The notes under the pieces are model-generated. The model ran no database searches and was not told the origin of the DNA. It saw only the letters and a list, made by a program, of their open reading frames with translations. The translations under genes and the position numbers were made by a program. A stretch of 64,000 nt of DNA from Pseudomonas frederiksbergensis (GTDB lineage: Bacteria > Pseudomonadota > Gammaproteobacteria > Pseudomonadales > Pseudomonadaceae), in NCBI RefSeq assembly GCF_003732665.1, contig NZ_MOBP01000022.1, forward strand, positions 186,001 to 250,000. The letters run 5' to 3'. Shown piece by piece: positions 9,458 to 18,072 of this stretch; position 1 is the stretch's first letter, and each line of letters starts with the position of its first letter.

Positions 9458-9550
9458 CTGTGGGAGCGGGCTTGCTCGCGAAGGCGTCCTGTTAGTCAGC
9501 GTCTATATCAACTGACCGAATGCTTTCGCGAGCAAGCCCGCTCCCACAGG
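9458..9550. repeat. REPIN
   Basis: Complete inverted REP pair between the convergent MFS and beta-lactamase genes. Confidence 0.93.
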
Positions 9551-9568
9551 GGATGGTGGTCTTCCGGG

Positions 9569-10738
9569 CTATTGCGTCAGCGCACTCAGGATCTGATGCG
9601 CCGCTTTGACCCGCTCCGGGATCGGGTAGTTTTTGTTGGCCAGGATCACGATGCCGATGTTCTTGGCGGGCACGAATGCAACATAAGTCCCGAAGCCACC
9701 GGTCGAACCGGTTTTGTTGATCAGCACACTGGCGGGCTCAGGCTGTGGCGGGTTCAGCCACTGGACTTTATGCGCTTGCATCGCCATCGGCGTGGAGTTG
9801 CCTTCCAGCAACTTATCGAGGGTGATCGGGTAGCTGTAGCGTTCCCAGCCCAGGCCCTGAGTCATGTTGCCAACGGTGTAATAACCGGTGTGGGTCGTGG
9901 CGATGGCTTGCTGCAAAGGCTTGTCCAGTGAAGCCGGTTTCAGGTTCGCCTGAACAAACCGGATCATGTCCGCCGCACTGGTTTTTACCCCATACGCCTC
10001 GGAATCCAGCGCCCCCGGCCCGACCCGCACGGGTTTACCGTCCTTGTCGTAGCCTTGGGCGTAAAGGCTCATCTGATCCTGCGGCACCTGGAGGAAGGTG
10101 TGCTTCAACCCGAGTTTGGGCAGCAGGGTTTTCGTCATGGCCTCATCAAACGGCAGGCCCAGGGTATGGGCGGCCAGATAACCGAACAAGCCGATGCTCG
10201 GGTTCGAATACTGGCGATGAGTACCCGCCGCATACACCGGTTTCCACTGCTTGAAATAGCCGAGCATCTTGTCCGCGTGATCCGCCTCGTCCGGGAACTG
10301 CAACGGCAAGCCGCCAGCGGTGTAGGTGCCCAGTTGCACCACGCTGACCTTATCGAAGGCACTGCCGCGCAAGTCTGGCAGAACCGTGCTGGCCTTATCC
10401 GACAGGGCCAGTTTGCCGGTCGCAGTGGCGTAGCCGCCGAGGGTGGCGGTGAAGGTTTTGCTCACCGAGCCGATTTCGAACAGCGTGTTTTCGGTGACGG
10501 CCTGGGCGTTTTCTTTGGCGGCGACGCCGTAGTTAAAGTAATGCGGCTCGCCGTTGACGGTCACTGCCACGGCGATGCCGGGAACGCCCTGGGCTTGCAT
10601 CATCGGTTTGATGGCGGCATCGACCGTGCTTTGAATCTGCTGGTCTGTCTGCCCTTGGGCCAGGCACTGGCCGGCGCCGAGCACGGCCACGCAAGCCCCT
10701 AAAACAGACAGTCTGGTGATATTGATTGTGATCGTCAT
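9569..10738 (-). CDS. ampC: Class C (AmpC-type) beta-lactamase
   Basis: 389 residues with a signal peptide of about 28 residues ending in LAQ, so periplasmic. The class C catalytic motifs are all present: SVSK at 91-94, YSN at 177-179 and KTG at 342-344 within NKTGSTGGFGTYVAFVP. This makes it a serine cephalosporinase rather than a simple esterase of the same fold. The start at 10738 is chosen because it gives a clean signal peptide. The longer frame to 10888 would put unrelated residues in front and overlap the regulator. Divergence from an AmpR-like LysR gene suggests inducibility by cell-wall fragments. Confidence 0.94.
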   Translation of the reverse strand: MTITINITRLSVLGACVAVLGAGQCLAQGQTDQQIQSTVDAAIKPMMQAQGVPGIAVAVTVNGEPHYFNYGVAAKENAQAVTENTLFEIGSVSKTFTATLGGYATATGKLALSDKASTVLPDLRGSAFDKVSVVQLGTYTAGGLPLQFPDEADHADKMLGYFKQWKPVYAAGTHRQYSNPSIGLFGYLAAHTLGLPFDEAMTKTLLPKLGLKHTFLQVPQDQMSLYAQGYDKDGKPVRVGPGALDSEAYGVKTSAADMIRFVQANLKPASLDKPLQQAIATTHTGYYTVGNMTQGLGWERYSYPITLDKLLEGNSTPMAMQAHKVQWLNPPQPEPASVLINKTGSTGGFGTYVAFVPAKNIGIVILANKNYPIPERVKAAHQILSALTQ

Positions 10739-10873
10739 TGATTCTGTTCCCTGCGAATGGAGGCCGCTACCGGTAGACTGCCCGCTGAACGGCGAAGCAA
10801 ATCTAGGCAGTCTGGCGCTGTTCGACAACCGATGATATTTCGCACGAGCCATTAGAAAATTTTGGGAGTGGGC
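10739..10873. promoter_or_regulatory. Divergent ampC/ampR control region
   Basis: The 135 bases between the two divergent genes must carry both promoters and, by analogy with other ampR-ampC pairs, the AmpR operator. I cannot point to a single unambiguous T-N11-A site. Confidence 0.4.
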
Positions 10874-11749
10874 ATGATCCGGCCTCAATTACCGTTGAAT
10901 GCACTGCGCGCCTTTGAAGCGTCGGCACGGCATCTGAGCTTCACCCGGGCGGCGGTGGAGTTGTGCGTCACGCAGGCAGCGGTGAGTCATCAGGTCAAAA
11001 GTCTTGAGGCTCAGCTTAACGTAACCCTGTTCAAACGCTTGCCCCGTGGCTTGATGTTGACCAGCGAGGGCGAAACCCTGTTGCCGGTGTTGCGCGAGTC
11101 GTTCGACCGAATCGCCGAAACCCTGGAGCGACTGGAGGGCGGGCATTATCGGGAAGTGCTGACGGTGGGCGCGGTGGGGACGTTTGCGGTGGGCTGGCTG
11201 TTGCCGAGACTGGCGGACTTCCAGGTGAAACATCCGTTCATAGATTTGCGCTTGTCGACCAACAACAACCGAGTGGACGTGGCCGCCGAAGGGTTGGACT
11301 ACGCGATCCGCTTTGGCGCGGGCGCGTGGCATGGGATTGAGGCGCTGCGGCTGATCGAAGCGCCATTGTCGGTGTTGTGCGTGCCCGAGATTGCCCGGCA
11401 ACTGCGGTCGCCAGCGGATCTGTTGCAGCAGACGTTGTTGCGCTCCTACCGCACGGACGAGTGGCCGGACTGGTTCGCAGCGTCCGGTCTCTCGACCCAC
11501 GCCGCGCCGCCCCAGAGCATCATGTTCGACTCGTCCCTGGCGATGATGGAAGCGGCCTTGCAAGGCGCGGGTGTGGCATTGGCACCGCCGCTGATGTTTG
11601 CCCGGCAACTGGCGGCGGGGGCGATTGAACAGCCGTTCGCGATCCACATTACGACGGGCAGTTATTGGTTGACGCGGTTGCAGTCGCGGGCGGAGACGGC
11701 GGCGATGGGAGTGTTCAAGCAATGGCTGCTACAGATAACTCAGGGTTAA
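10874..11749 (+). CDS. ampR: LysR-type regulator, AmpR/GcvA subgroup
   Basis: 291 residues: an N-terminal winged helix-turn-helix (NALRAFEASARHLSFTRAA through VTQAAVSHQVKSLE) and a periplasmic-binding-like effector domain from about residue 90. The opening LPLNALRAFEAS is characteristic of the AmpR/GcvA branch. Its position divergent from ampC, separated by 135 bases, is the classical ampR layout. In other species AmpR senses muropeptides and UDP-MurNAc-pentapeptide. That role is inferred here. ATG 10874 has GGGAG upstream, and TTG 10862 is an alternative. Confidence 0.88.
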   Translation: MIRPQLPLNALRAFEASARHLSFTRAAVELCVTQAAVSHQVKSLEAQLNVTLFKRLPRGLMLTSEGETLLPVLRESFDRIAETLERLEGGHYREVLTVGAVGTFAVGWLLPRLADFQVKHPFIDLRLSTNNNRVDVAAEGLDYAIRFGAGAWHGIEALRLIEAPLSVLCVPEIARQLRSPADLLQQTLLRSYRTDEWPDWFAASGLSTHAAPPQSIMFDSSLAMMEAALQGAGVALAPPLMFARQLAAGAIEQPFAIHITTGSYWLTRLQSRAETAAMGVFKQWLLQITQG

Positions 11750-11756
11750 ACCCTAA

Positions 11757-11850
11757 CCTGTGGGAGCGGGCTTGCTCGCGAAGGCGGCGTGTCAGTCGAC
11801 ATCAGTTTTGACTGACCCACCGCTTTCGCGAGCAAGCCCGCTCCCACAGG
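11757..11850. repeat. REPIN, identical to the copy at 3240-3333
   Basis: Inverted REP pair whose whole length, including the loop, equals the copy 8.5 kb away. It lies between the convergent ampR and gudD genes. Confidence 0.93.
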
Positions 11851-11870
11851 GGAATTGCAGTGTGCTGGCG

Positions 11871-13214
11871 TTAGCGCACCAAACACGGCCGCTTGTTATC
11901 GAACTTCCAACCTGGGATCAGGAACTGCATCGCCACGCTGTCATCCCGCGCGCCCAGGCCCATGCCTTTATACAACTCATGGGCCTTGGCCACTTGATCC
12001 ATGTCCAGTTCCACCCCCAGCCCCGGCTTCTTCGGCACCTGCACACAGCCACCAACGATTTGCAGCGGGGCCTTGGTCAGGCGCTGGCCGTCCTGCCAGA
12101 TCCAATGGGTGTCGATGGCGGTGATTTCACCCGGCGCAGCAGCGGCGACGTGGGTGAACATGGCCAGGGAAATATCAAAGTGGTTGTTGGAATGCGAGCC
12201 CCAGGTCAGGCCCCACTCGTGGCACATCTGCGCCACGCGAACCGAGCCCTGCATGGTCCAGAAGTGCGGGTCGGCCAGGGGAATGTCCACCGATTGCAAC
12301 TGGATCGCGTGACCCATTTCCCGCCAGTCGGTGGCGATCATGTTGGTCGCGGTTTTCAGCCCCGTGGCCCGGCGAAACTCAGCCATGACTTCACGGCCCG
12401 AGTAACCGTTTTCCGCACCGCACGGGTCTTCGGCGTAGGCCAGTACGCGATGCTGATCCCGGCACAGGCGGATCGCTTCTTTCAGTGACCACGCGCCATT
12501 CGGGTCGAGGGTGATGCGCGCATCGGGGAAGCGTTCGGCCAGGGCCGTCACCGCTTCGATTTCTGCGTCGCCGCTGAGTACGCCGCCCTTGAGCTTGAAG
12601 TCCTTGAAGCCGTAACGCGCATGGGCCGCCTCGGCCAGGCGCACCACGGCGTCGGCGGTCATGGCTTTTTCGTGCCGTACGCGAAACCAGTCGTTATCGG
12701 CGTCCGCTTCGCTGCGGTAGGCCAGATCGGTTTCGTTGCGATCACCGACATAAAACAGATAACCGAGCATCTTCACTTCATCCCGCTGCTGGCCTTCACC
12801 GAGCAGCGCCGCGACCGGCACGTCCAGATGCTGGCCGAGCAAGTCTAGGAGGGCGGCTTCCAGGCCGGTCACCGCGTGAATGGTGATGCGCAGGTCAAAG
12901 GTTTGCAGGCCACGGCCACCGGCATCGCGGTCGGCGAAGGTCTGGCGAACCTGGTTGAGGATCTTTTGATAAGTGCCAATCGGGCTGCCGACCACCAGCG
13001 AGCGGGCGTCTTCCAGGGTCTGGCGAATACGCTCGCCGCCCGGTACTTCACCGACGCCGGTGTGCCCGGCATTGTCGGTGAGGATCACGATATTACGGGT
13101 GAAAAACGGCCCGTGGGCGCCGCTCAAATTGAGCAACATACCATCGTGACCGGCCACCGGAATAACCTGCATGCTGGTGATGATCGGAGCTTTTGCAGTG
13201 TCTTGAGGGTTCAT
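11871..13214 (-). CDS. gudD: Glucarate dehydratase
   Basis: 447 residues of the enolase superfamily, glucarate dehydratase branch, which converts D-glucarate to 5-keto-4-deoxy-D-glucarate. Visible landmarks are the KDFKLKGG catalytic Lys motif, metal-ligand strands ITLDPNGAW and AYAEDPCG, and the His region [13 protein letters not shown]. The start at 13214 has AAGGAC seven bases upstream, and the longer frame to 13418 would overlap gudP. It is transcribed with gudP 25 bases upstream. The GntR gene beyond gudP is the likely regulator. Confidence 0.95.
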   Translation of the reverse strand: MNPQDTAKAPIITSMQVIPVAGHDGMLLNLSGAHGPFFTRNIVILTDNAGHTGVGEVPGGERIRQTLEDARSLVVGSPIGTYQKILNQVRQTFADRDAGGRGLQTFDLRITIHAVTGLEAALLDLLGQHLDVPVAALLGEGQQRDEVKMLGYLFYVGDRNETDLAYRSEADADNDWFRVRHEKAMTADAVVRLAEAAHARYGFKDFKLKGGVLSGDAEIEAVTALAERFPDARITLDPNGAWSLKEAIRLCRDQHRVLAYAEDPCGAENGYSGREVMAEFRRATGLKTATNMIATDWREMGHAIQLQSVDIPLADPHFWTMQGSVRVAQMCHEWGLTWGSHSNNHFDISLAMFTHVAAAAPGEITAIDTHWIWQDGQRLTKAPLQIVGGCVQVPKKPGLGVELDMDQVAKAHELYKGMGLGARDDSVAMQFLIPGWKFDNKRPCLVR

Positions 13215-13239
13215 TTTTATTGTCCTTAACAACGGAAAT

Positions 13240-14583
13240 TCAGGCGTGGCTGGAAGTGGGTTGACCGACGGCGACGGCTGCTGGTTTGGGCGTGTTGCGC
13301 GCAGCGAAAACGATGATCGCGGCGATGATCGACGTCGCGGCCAAGCCATAGAGCCCGCCCTGGATCGAACCGGTGTGTTCTTCCAAAAGACCAAACGTGG
13401 TCGGAGCGACGAAACCACCCAGGTTGCCCACCGAGTTGATCAGCGCGATTACCCCCGCAGCGATCCGCGCATCCAGGTACGCCTGGGGAATTGGCCAGAA
13501 CAGCGACGACGCCGATTTGAAACCCAGCGCCGCAAAGCAAATCGCCACGAACGCGAAGATCGGACCGCCGGTGGTGGACATGAACATCCCGGCGGCGGCA
13601 ATCAACAGGGCCGCAGCGACCCAGGCTTGCTGATGTTTCCACTTGGCGGAAAACGCGGCGAAGGCGTACATGCCGACAATCGACAGCAACCACGGAATCG
13701 AGTTGAACAGCCCGACCTGAATGTCGCTGAGATCGCCCATCTTCTTAATGATGCTCGGCAGCCAGAAGGTCGCGGCGTAAATGGTCAACTGAATGAAGAA
13801 GTAGATCAGGCAGAACAGAATGATCTGGCGATCCTTGAGCAGTTTGCCCAGCGACGGTTTGATCGGCGTTGCGGCTTCCCGGGCCAGTTGTTCGTCGTCG
13901 ATGGCCTTGACCAGCGCGTCTTGTTCTTCGCGGCTCAGCCATTTGGCGTCGTGGGGTTTGGAGTCGAGCCAGAACCACACGAACACGCACAACCCGACCG
14001 AGAACATACCTTCAATGAAGTACATCCATTGCCAGCCGTGCAGGCCCAGACCGTTGATTTGCAGCAGCATCCCGGACAGCGGCCCCGAGATCAGCGAGGC
14101 AACCGCCGAGCCGCTTAGAAAGATCGCAATCGCCTTGCCGCGCTCAACCCCGGGCAACCAGCGGGTGAAGTAGTAGATCACCCCGGGAAAGAACCCGGCT
14201 TCAGCCACGCCGAGGAGAAATCGCAGAATATAGAAGTGGGTTTCGTTCTGGATAAACGCCATGCCGGCGGCGACCAGCCCCCAGGTGAGCATGATGCGGG
14301 TCAGCCAGATGCGGGCGCCGACTTTTTGCAGCAGCATGTTGGAGGGGACTTCGAACAGGGCGTAACCGATGAAGAACAGGCCGGCCCCGAGGCCGTAGGC
14401 GGCAGCGCCGATGCCTAGGTCCTGTTCCATGTGGGCGCGGACGAAGCCGATGTTCACGCGGTCGATGTAATTGACGATGAACATGATCACGAACAACGGC
14501 AGGACGTGACGTTTCACTTTCGAGATGGCGGATGCGAGGACCGAATCGGTGCCGTCGTTCATCCCGGGCAGGGCTTTGTTCAC
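13240..14583 (-). CDS. gudP: Glucarate/galactarate MFS transporter
   Basis: 447-residue member of the anion:cation symporter branch of the MFS, with twelve predicted helices. Helix 1 ends [13 protein letters not shown], the signature of GudP/GarP hexarate carriers, and [14 protein letters not shown] follows in the loop after helix 4. It should import D-glucarate and galactarate for GudD, encoded directly downstream. GTG 14583 is preferred because GGGAGA lies eight bases upstream. GTG 14598 is in frame but has no site. Confidence 0.92.
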   Translation of the reverse strand: MNKALPGMNDGTDSVLASAISKVKRHVLPLFVIMFIVNYIDRVNIGFVRAHMEQDLGIGAAAYGLGAGLFFIGYALFEVPSNMLLQKVGARIWLTRIMLTWGLVAAGMAFIQNETHFYILRFLLGVAEAGFFPGVIYYFTRWLPGVERGKAIAIFLSGSAVASLISGPLSGMLLQINGLGLHGWQWMYFIEGMFSVGLCVFVWFWLDSKPHDAKWLSREEQDALVKAIDDEQLAREAATPIKPSLGKLLKDRQIILFCLIYFFIQLTIYAATFWLPSIIKKMGDLSDIQVGLFNSIPWLLSIVGMYAFAAFSAKWKHQQAWVAAALLIAAAGMFMSTTGGPIFAFVAICFAALGFKSASSLFWPIPQAYLDARIAAGVIALINSVGNLGGFVAPTTFGLLEEHTGSIQGGLYGLAATSIIAAIIVFAARNTPKPAAVAVGQPTSSHA

Positions 14584-14776
14584 TTGCGTTTCTCCCACTG
14601 ATTATTTTTATGCGGGGTGTGACAGGTGTTGCGATGTTGATAGACATCATACAACTGCGTTTTTTCCGAGCGCAAGGGTTGTCGTCCAACAAAATGGCGC
14701 TGTTTTGGTGGGTTATTATTCTTTAGTCGGTTGGGCTGGCTTGTTTTCCAGGCGATTAAGGGTGTTTTGTTGAGTG

Positions 14777-14787
14777 TTGTCATACAA
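14777..14787. promoter_or_regulatory. Predicted FadR-type GntR operator between gudP and its regulator
   Basis: TTGTCATACAA fits the TNGTNNNACNA consensus of FadR-subfamily GntR regulators. The half-site CATACAA recurs at 14648-14654, on the gudP side of the same gap. Two sites would allow control of both divergent genes. This is a consensus match only. Confidence 0.5.
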
Positions 14788-14854
14788 GTTGAGCGATGTT
14801 TTCTGCGGAGGCCGGTGCTACGATCCGCACAGCCCTGCTTTTCGGATGATCGCC

Positions 14855-15568
14855 ATGCAAGAAGACCTCGACGCACCTGCCCGCAAGCGCAGCCATAACC
14901 TGGCTCATGACTTGGTGGCCAAGCTGACCCAGAGCATCCTGCTCGGCCAGATGCTGCCGGGGGACAAGCTGCCGTCGGAGAACAGCATCGTTCAGGAGCA
15001 TGGGGTCAGCCGCACGGTGGTGCGCGAGGCGATCTCCAAGTTGCAGGCCTCGGGGCTGGTGGAAACCCGGCATGGCATCGGCACCTTTGTCATCGAGCGC
15101 GCAGCCGAGCAGGGGCTGCGGCTGAACGTCGACACCGCGCTGGGGGTGCGCAGTATTCTGGAATTGCGCATGGGCCTGGAAACCCAGGCCGCCGCATTGG
15201 CGGCGAGCCGTCGCACCGAGCCGCAACTGGCGCAGATGCGTGAAGCGCTGGATGACTATCAACGCCTGCTGGCCAATAACGACAGCTGCGTGGAGGCCGA
15301 CAAGCGCTTCCACCTGCTGATCGCCGAGGCCACCGGTAATGTCTGTTTCACTGAAATCATGCAGCACTTGGGCAACGCCATGATTCCCCGCACCCGCGTC
15401 AACGCCGCCGAGCGTGGCGCCACGGATTTGAGCAAACTCGGGCAACTGGCCAATCAGGAACACGAGGCGATCCTCAACGCCATCAAGCGCCAGGACCCGG
15501 ACGCCGCGCGCGCCGCAATGTGGCTGCACCTGACCAACAGCCGCGACCGCTTCCTGGCTCAGGGCTGA
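14855..15568 (+). CDS. GntR/FadR-family regulator of glucarate use
   Basis: 237 residues: a winged helix-turn-helix (LPSENSIVQEHGVSRTVVRE) followed by an all-helical FCD effector domain from about residue 90, with metal-ligand-type residues DKRFHLLIAEATGN and a later NQEHEAILNAI. FCD regulators of this kind respond to organic acids. Lying divergent from gudP-gudD, it most likely represses the glucarate genes until the sugar acid or a breakdown product binds. Starts at 14846 and 14855 are nearly equivalent. Confidence 0.9.
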   Translation: MQEDLDAPARKRSHNLAHDLVAKLTQSILLGQMLPGDKLPSENSIVQEHGVSRTVVREAISKLQASGLVETRHGIGTFVIERAAEQGLRLNVDTALGVRSILELRMGLETQAAALAASRRTEPQLAQMREALDDYQRLLANNDSCVEADKRFHLLIAEATGNVCFTEIMQHLGNAMIPRTRVNAAERGATDLSKLGQLANQEHEAILNAIKRQDPDAARAAMWLHLTNSRDRFLAQG

Positions 15569-15660
15569 CAACCGTTGGTCTACTCGATAGCACGCCAATC
15601 CTGCGCCCGCTTCCAACTGATATGGCCCGGATTAACCGGGCCACATCAGTGAGGTGCATC

Positions 15661-15891
15661 ATGGCTAACGATTCGATGTTCCAGGGCGGCACACCCCAAA
15701 CCGACCCGACCCGTCCCGTGCCCGGTACGGACGAGCCTACGCTGGACCAGGATGCACCGGCCGGGATGGACCCGACCCGAGATCCTGCCTTGGGCGACGC
15801 TGATCGTCCTGACGACTGGAAGGATCCGACTGCGGATGAGGACATGCCTGCGGCGGATGAAGAAACGCCGCTGTCCGATGACAGGCGCTAA
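15661..15891 (+). CDS. Small acidic disordered protein
   Basis: 76 residues rich in Asp, Glu, Pro and Thr, with repeated TDPTRP/MDPTRDP phrases and almost no hydrophobic core, so probably unfolded and cytoplasmic. GAGG lies eight bases before ATG 15661, and a hairpin terminator follows the stop directly, which supports a real gene. Composition and the DPTRDP-like phrases resemble the proteins encoded at 30428 and 30653. No function is known to me. Confidence 0.75.
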   Translation: MANDSMFQGGTPQTDPTRPVPGTDEPTLDQDAPAGMDPTRDPALGDADRPDDWKDPTADEDMPAADEETPLSDDRR

Positions 15892-15894
15892 ACA

Positions 15895-15922
15895 AAACCC
15901 GGCCGTTGCGCCGGGTTTTTTT
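15895..15922 (+). terminator. Rho-independent terminator
   Basis: Hairpin AACCCGGC/GCCGGGTT with a short loop and a run of seven T, immediately after the acidic-protein gene. Confidence 0.85.
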
Positions 15923-15949
15923 GTATTCACAGAGCAATGTGGGAGAACC

Positions 15950-16042
15950 CTGTGGGAGCGGGCTTGCTCGCGAAAGCAATCTGTCAGTTGATATAGATGT
16001 TGACTGACAGGACGCCTTCGCGAGCAAGCCCGCTCCCACAGG
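15950..16042. repeat. REPIN
   Basis: Complete inverted REP pair. A lone third arm follows at 16068. Confidence 0.92.
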
Positions 16043-16063
16043 GGATCGGTGTTGTTCTTGCGG

Positions 16064-16981
16064 TCAGTGTGGGAGCGAGCCTGCTCGCGAAGGCTTCAGA
16101 AGCATCACCACCCGCCGCTCCAGATTCAACGCCAGCACACTGACCAACACCACCATCGCCCCAACGATCACCATCAACGCCGGCTGTTCTCCCAGCGCCA
16201 TCGAGGCAATCAGCATCGCCGTCGGCGGAATCAGGTACATGAACATCGCCGCCCGACTCAAATCCACATGGGCCAGCACATACGCCCAGGCCAGGTACGC
16301 CAAGGCACTGGGAAACACCCCCAACCCCATCACCGCTATCTGCACCTCAACCGGCGCCTTCAGCACCTGGTCCGCCAACCCCGGCATATAAACCAGCAAC
16401 AACAGCGTCCCGGACCACACCGAGTAACAGGTCAGGGTCAAACCGTCATAGCGTCCGGTGTGATGTTTTTGCAGGGCGAAGTAAACACTCCACGACACCG
16501 CCGCCAGCAAGATCAGCACGCCATGGGCATCGATGCTGCCGAGCCCTTTATCGCCGGCCACCACGATGACTACGCCGATCAATCCCAGCAACACACAGCC
16601 CCAACGCCAGAGGCTGACTCGATCCTTGAACACAAACCGCGCCAGCAATGTGCTGAAAATCGGCGTTGATTGCGCCAACACACTTGAAGCCCCGGCGCTG
16701 ACCCCTTGCTGGCCAAAATTCAGCAAGACGTGATGCAGGCTCACGGCAAAAAAGCCGAGGGCGATCAGGAACGGCAGGTCGCGCAGTTTCGGCAGGCTGA
16801 TGCCGCGCCACACCGCGATCACCGCCATGAACAGCGAGGCCACGAGAAACCGCAGCAATGCCAGGTGGCCGGGGTCATAGGCTCGCAAACCGATGTGGAT
16901 GCCGGTCGGCGAGTAACCCCAGCACCCCACGACAAATGCCATGGCCAGGAGGATTTTCAGGGGAGGGGGCAGTGGCAGCAT
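16064..16981 (-). CDS. EamA/DMT-family membrane exporter
   Basis: 305 residues with ten hydrophobic helices in two EamA halves (for example GCWGYSPTGIHIGLR in helix 1, and LGVFPSALAYLAWAYVLAHV in the second half). Members export amino acids, metabolites or drugs. The last ten or so codons, including the stop at 16064, lie inside a REP sequence, so the C-terminal tail (RAGSLPH) was donated by the repeat. ATG 16981 is the natural start before helix 1. The divergent LysR gene 96 bases away is the probable regulator. Confidence 0.9.
   Translation of the reverse strand: MLPLPPPLKILLAMAFVVGCWGYSPTGIHIGLRAYDPGHLALLRFLVASLFMAVIAVWRGISLPKLRDLPFLIALGFFAVSLHHVLLNFGQQGVSAGASSVLAQSTPIFSTLLARFVFKDRVSLWRWGCVLLGLIGVVIVVAGDKGLGSIDAHGVLILLAAVSWSVYFALQKHHTGRYDGLTLTCYSVWSGTLLLLVYMPGLADQVLKAPVEVQIAVMGLGVFPSALAYLAWAYVLAHVDLSRAAMFMYLIPPTAMLIASMALGEQPALMVIVGAMVVLVSVLALNLERRVVMLLKPSRAGSLPH
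16068..16094. repeat. Single REP arm overlapping the exporter's 3' end
   Basis: One unpaired REP copy with two substitutions (GAGCCTGCTCG). It encodes the C-terminus of the EamA protein on the minus strand. Confidence 0.85.
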
Positions 16982-17077
16982 GGTCGGGCACCTGTGAGTT
17001 GATGCACCCAGTATCAGAAGCCCGACCATTCGCCACAACTGACTTATACTGCGCCAACTCTTCACTTTGGGTGATGT

Positions 17078-17941
17078 ATGGAATTGGCTCAGATTCGCAT
17101 GTTCAAAACCGTTGCCGATGTCGGCAGCATTGCCCGGGCGGCCGAGCTATTGCACTGCGTGCCGTCGAATATCACGGCGCGGATCAAGGCCCTGGAAGCT
17201 GAGTTGGGCGTGGCGTTGTTCCTGCGCGAGGGTCGGGGATTGCGGATCAGTCCTTGCGGTCAAACCTTCCTGGTCTACGCCGCGAAAATCCTCGCCCTGA
17301 CCGCTGAAGCCAAACGCGCCGTGGACCCGTCCGCCGAGCCCTCCGGGCCGTTGCGCATCGGCGCCATCGAATCTTCGGCCACCGGTCGCTTGCCACGCTT
17401 GCTGGCCAAATTCCACAAGCGCTACCCCGGCGTGGCGCTGGAACTGACCACTGGCACCTGGAGCCAATTGCTCGACGACACCGCCAATCACCGCCTCGAC
17501 GGCGCCATCGTTGCGGTGGATGTCGAGCGTTCACAACTCAAGCGCACGCCGATGTACCGCGAAGAGCTGCTGCTGATTGCCTCGACGTCCCTGGGGCCAG
17601 TGCGCGATATCGCCGATTTGCAGGACAAAACCGTGTTCATGTGGCCCCAGGGCTGTCCGTATCGGGCGGCGCTGGAGCATTGGTTGCTGCGCCAGGGCCA
17701 GGCGTTGCCGATTGTCAGCCTGGCCAGCTATGGGGCGATTGTCGGTTGCGTCAGTGCCGGGGCGGGAGTGGCGCTGGTGCCCAAAGGCGTGTTTGATCAG
17801 TACGCCAAAGGCGCCGGATGCGCGGGGTATGAATTCCCGGAACTGACGGCGGTGGAGAATTTGTTCTACTGGCATGAAAACGCCGGGGTTCACCCGGCGC
17901 GGGAGGCGTTTGTAGGAATGTTGCGCGAAGAGTTCGCCTAA
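17078..17941 (+). CDS. LysR-type regulator, probably of the divergent exporter
   Basis: 287 residues with an N-terminal helix-turn-helix (FKTVADVGSIARAAELLH, then VPSNITARIKALEAELG) and a LysR substrate-binding domain from about 90. The first recognition helix has CVPSNITARI where most LysRs have TQPAVS, as in the small subgroup that often faces DMT exporters. The start at 17078 follows the divergent promoter gap. Control of the exporter is inferred from position. Confidence 0.9.
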   Translation: MELAQIRMFKTVADVGSIARAAELLHCVPSNITARIKALEAELGVALFLREGRGLRISPCGQTFLVYAAKILALTAEAKRAVDPSAEPSGPLRIGAIESSATGRLPRLLAKFHKRYPGVALELTTGTWSQLLDDTANHRLDGAIVAVDVERSQLKRTPMYREELLLIASTSLGPVRDIADLQDKTVFMWPQGCPYRAALEHWLLRQGQALPIVSLASYGAIVGCVSAGAGVALVPKGVFDQYAKGAGCAGYEFPELTAVENLFYWHENAGVHPAREAFVGMLREEFA

Positions 17942-17957
17942 ACCTCACCCCCTGACC

Positions 17958-18050
17958 CTGTGGGAGCGGGCTTGCTCGCGAAGGCGTCGTGCCAGTCGAC
18001 CTCATTGTTGACCGATCTACCGCTTTCGCGAGCAAGCCCGCTCCCACAGG
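17958..18050. repeat. REPIN
   Basis: Complete inverted REP pair between the convergent LysR and trhP genes. Confidence 0.92.
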
Positions 18051-18072
18051 GTTTTGTGTGGTTTGAAAGATT

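Noticed and set aside
2211-18050. Regular short repeats read as a CRISPR array
   Set aside because: The copies are inverted pairs scattered kilobases apart in gene gaps, not evenly spaced direct repeats with spacers, and no cas genes are present.
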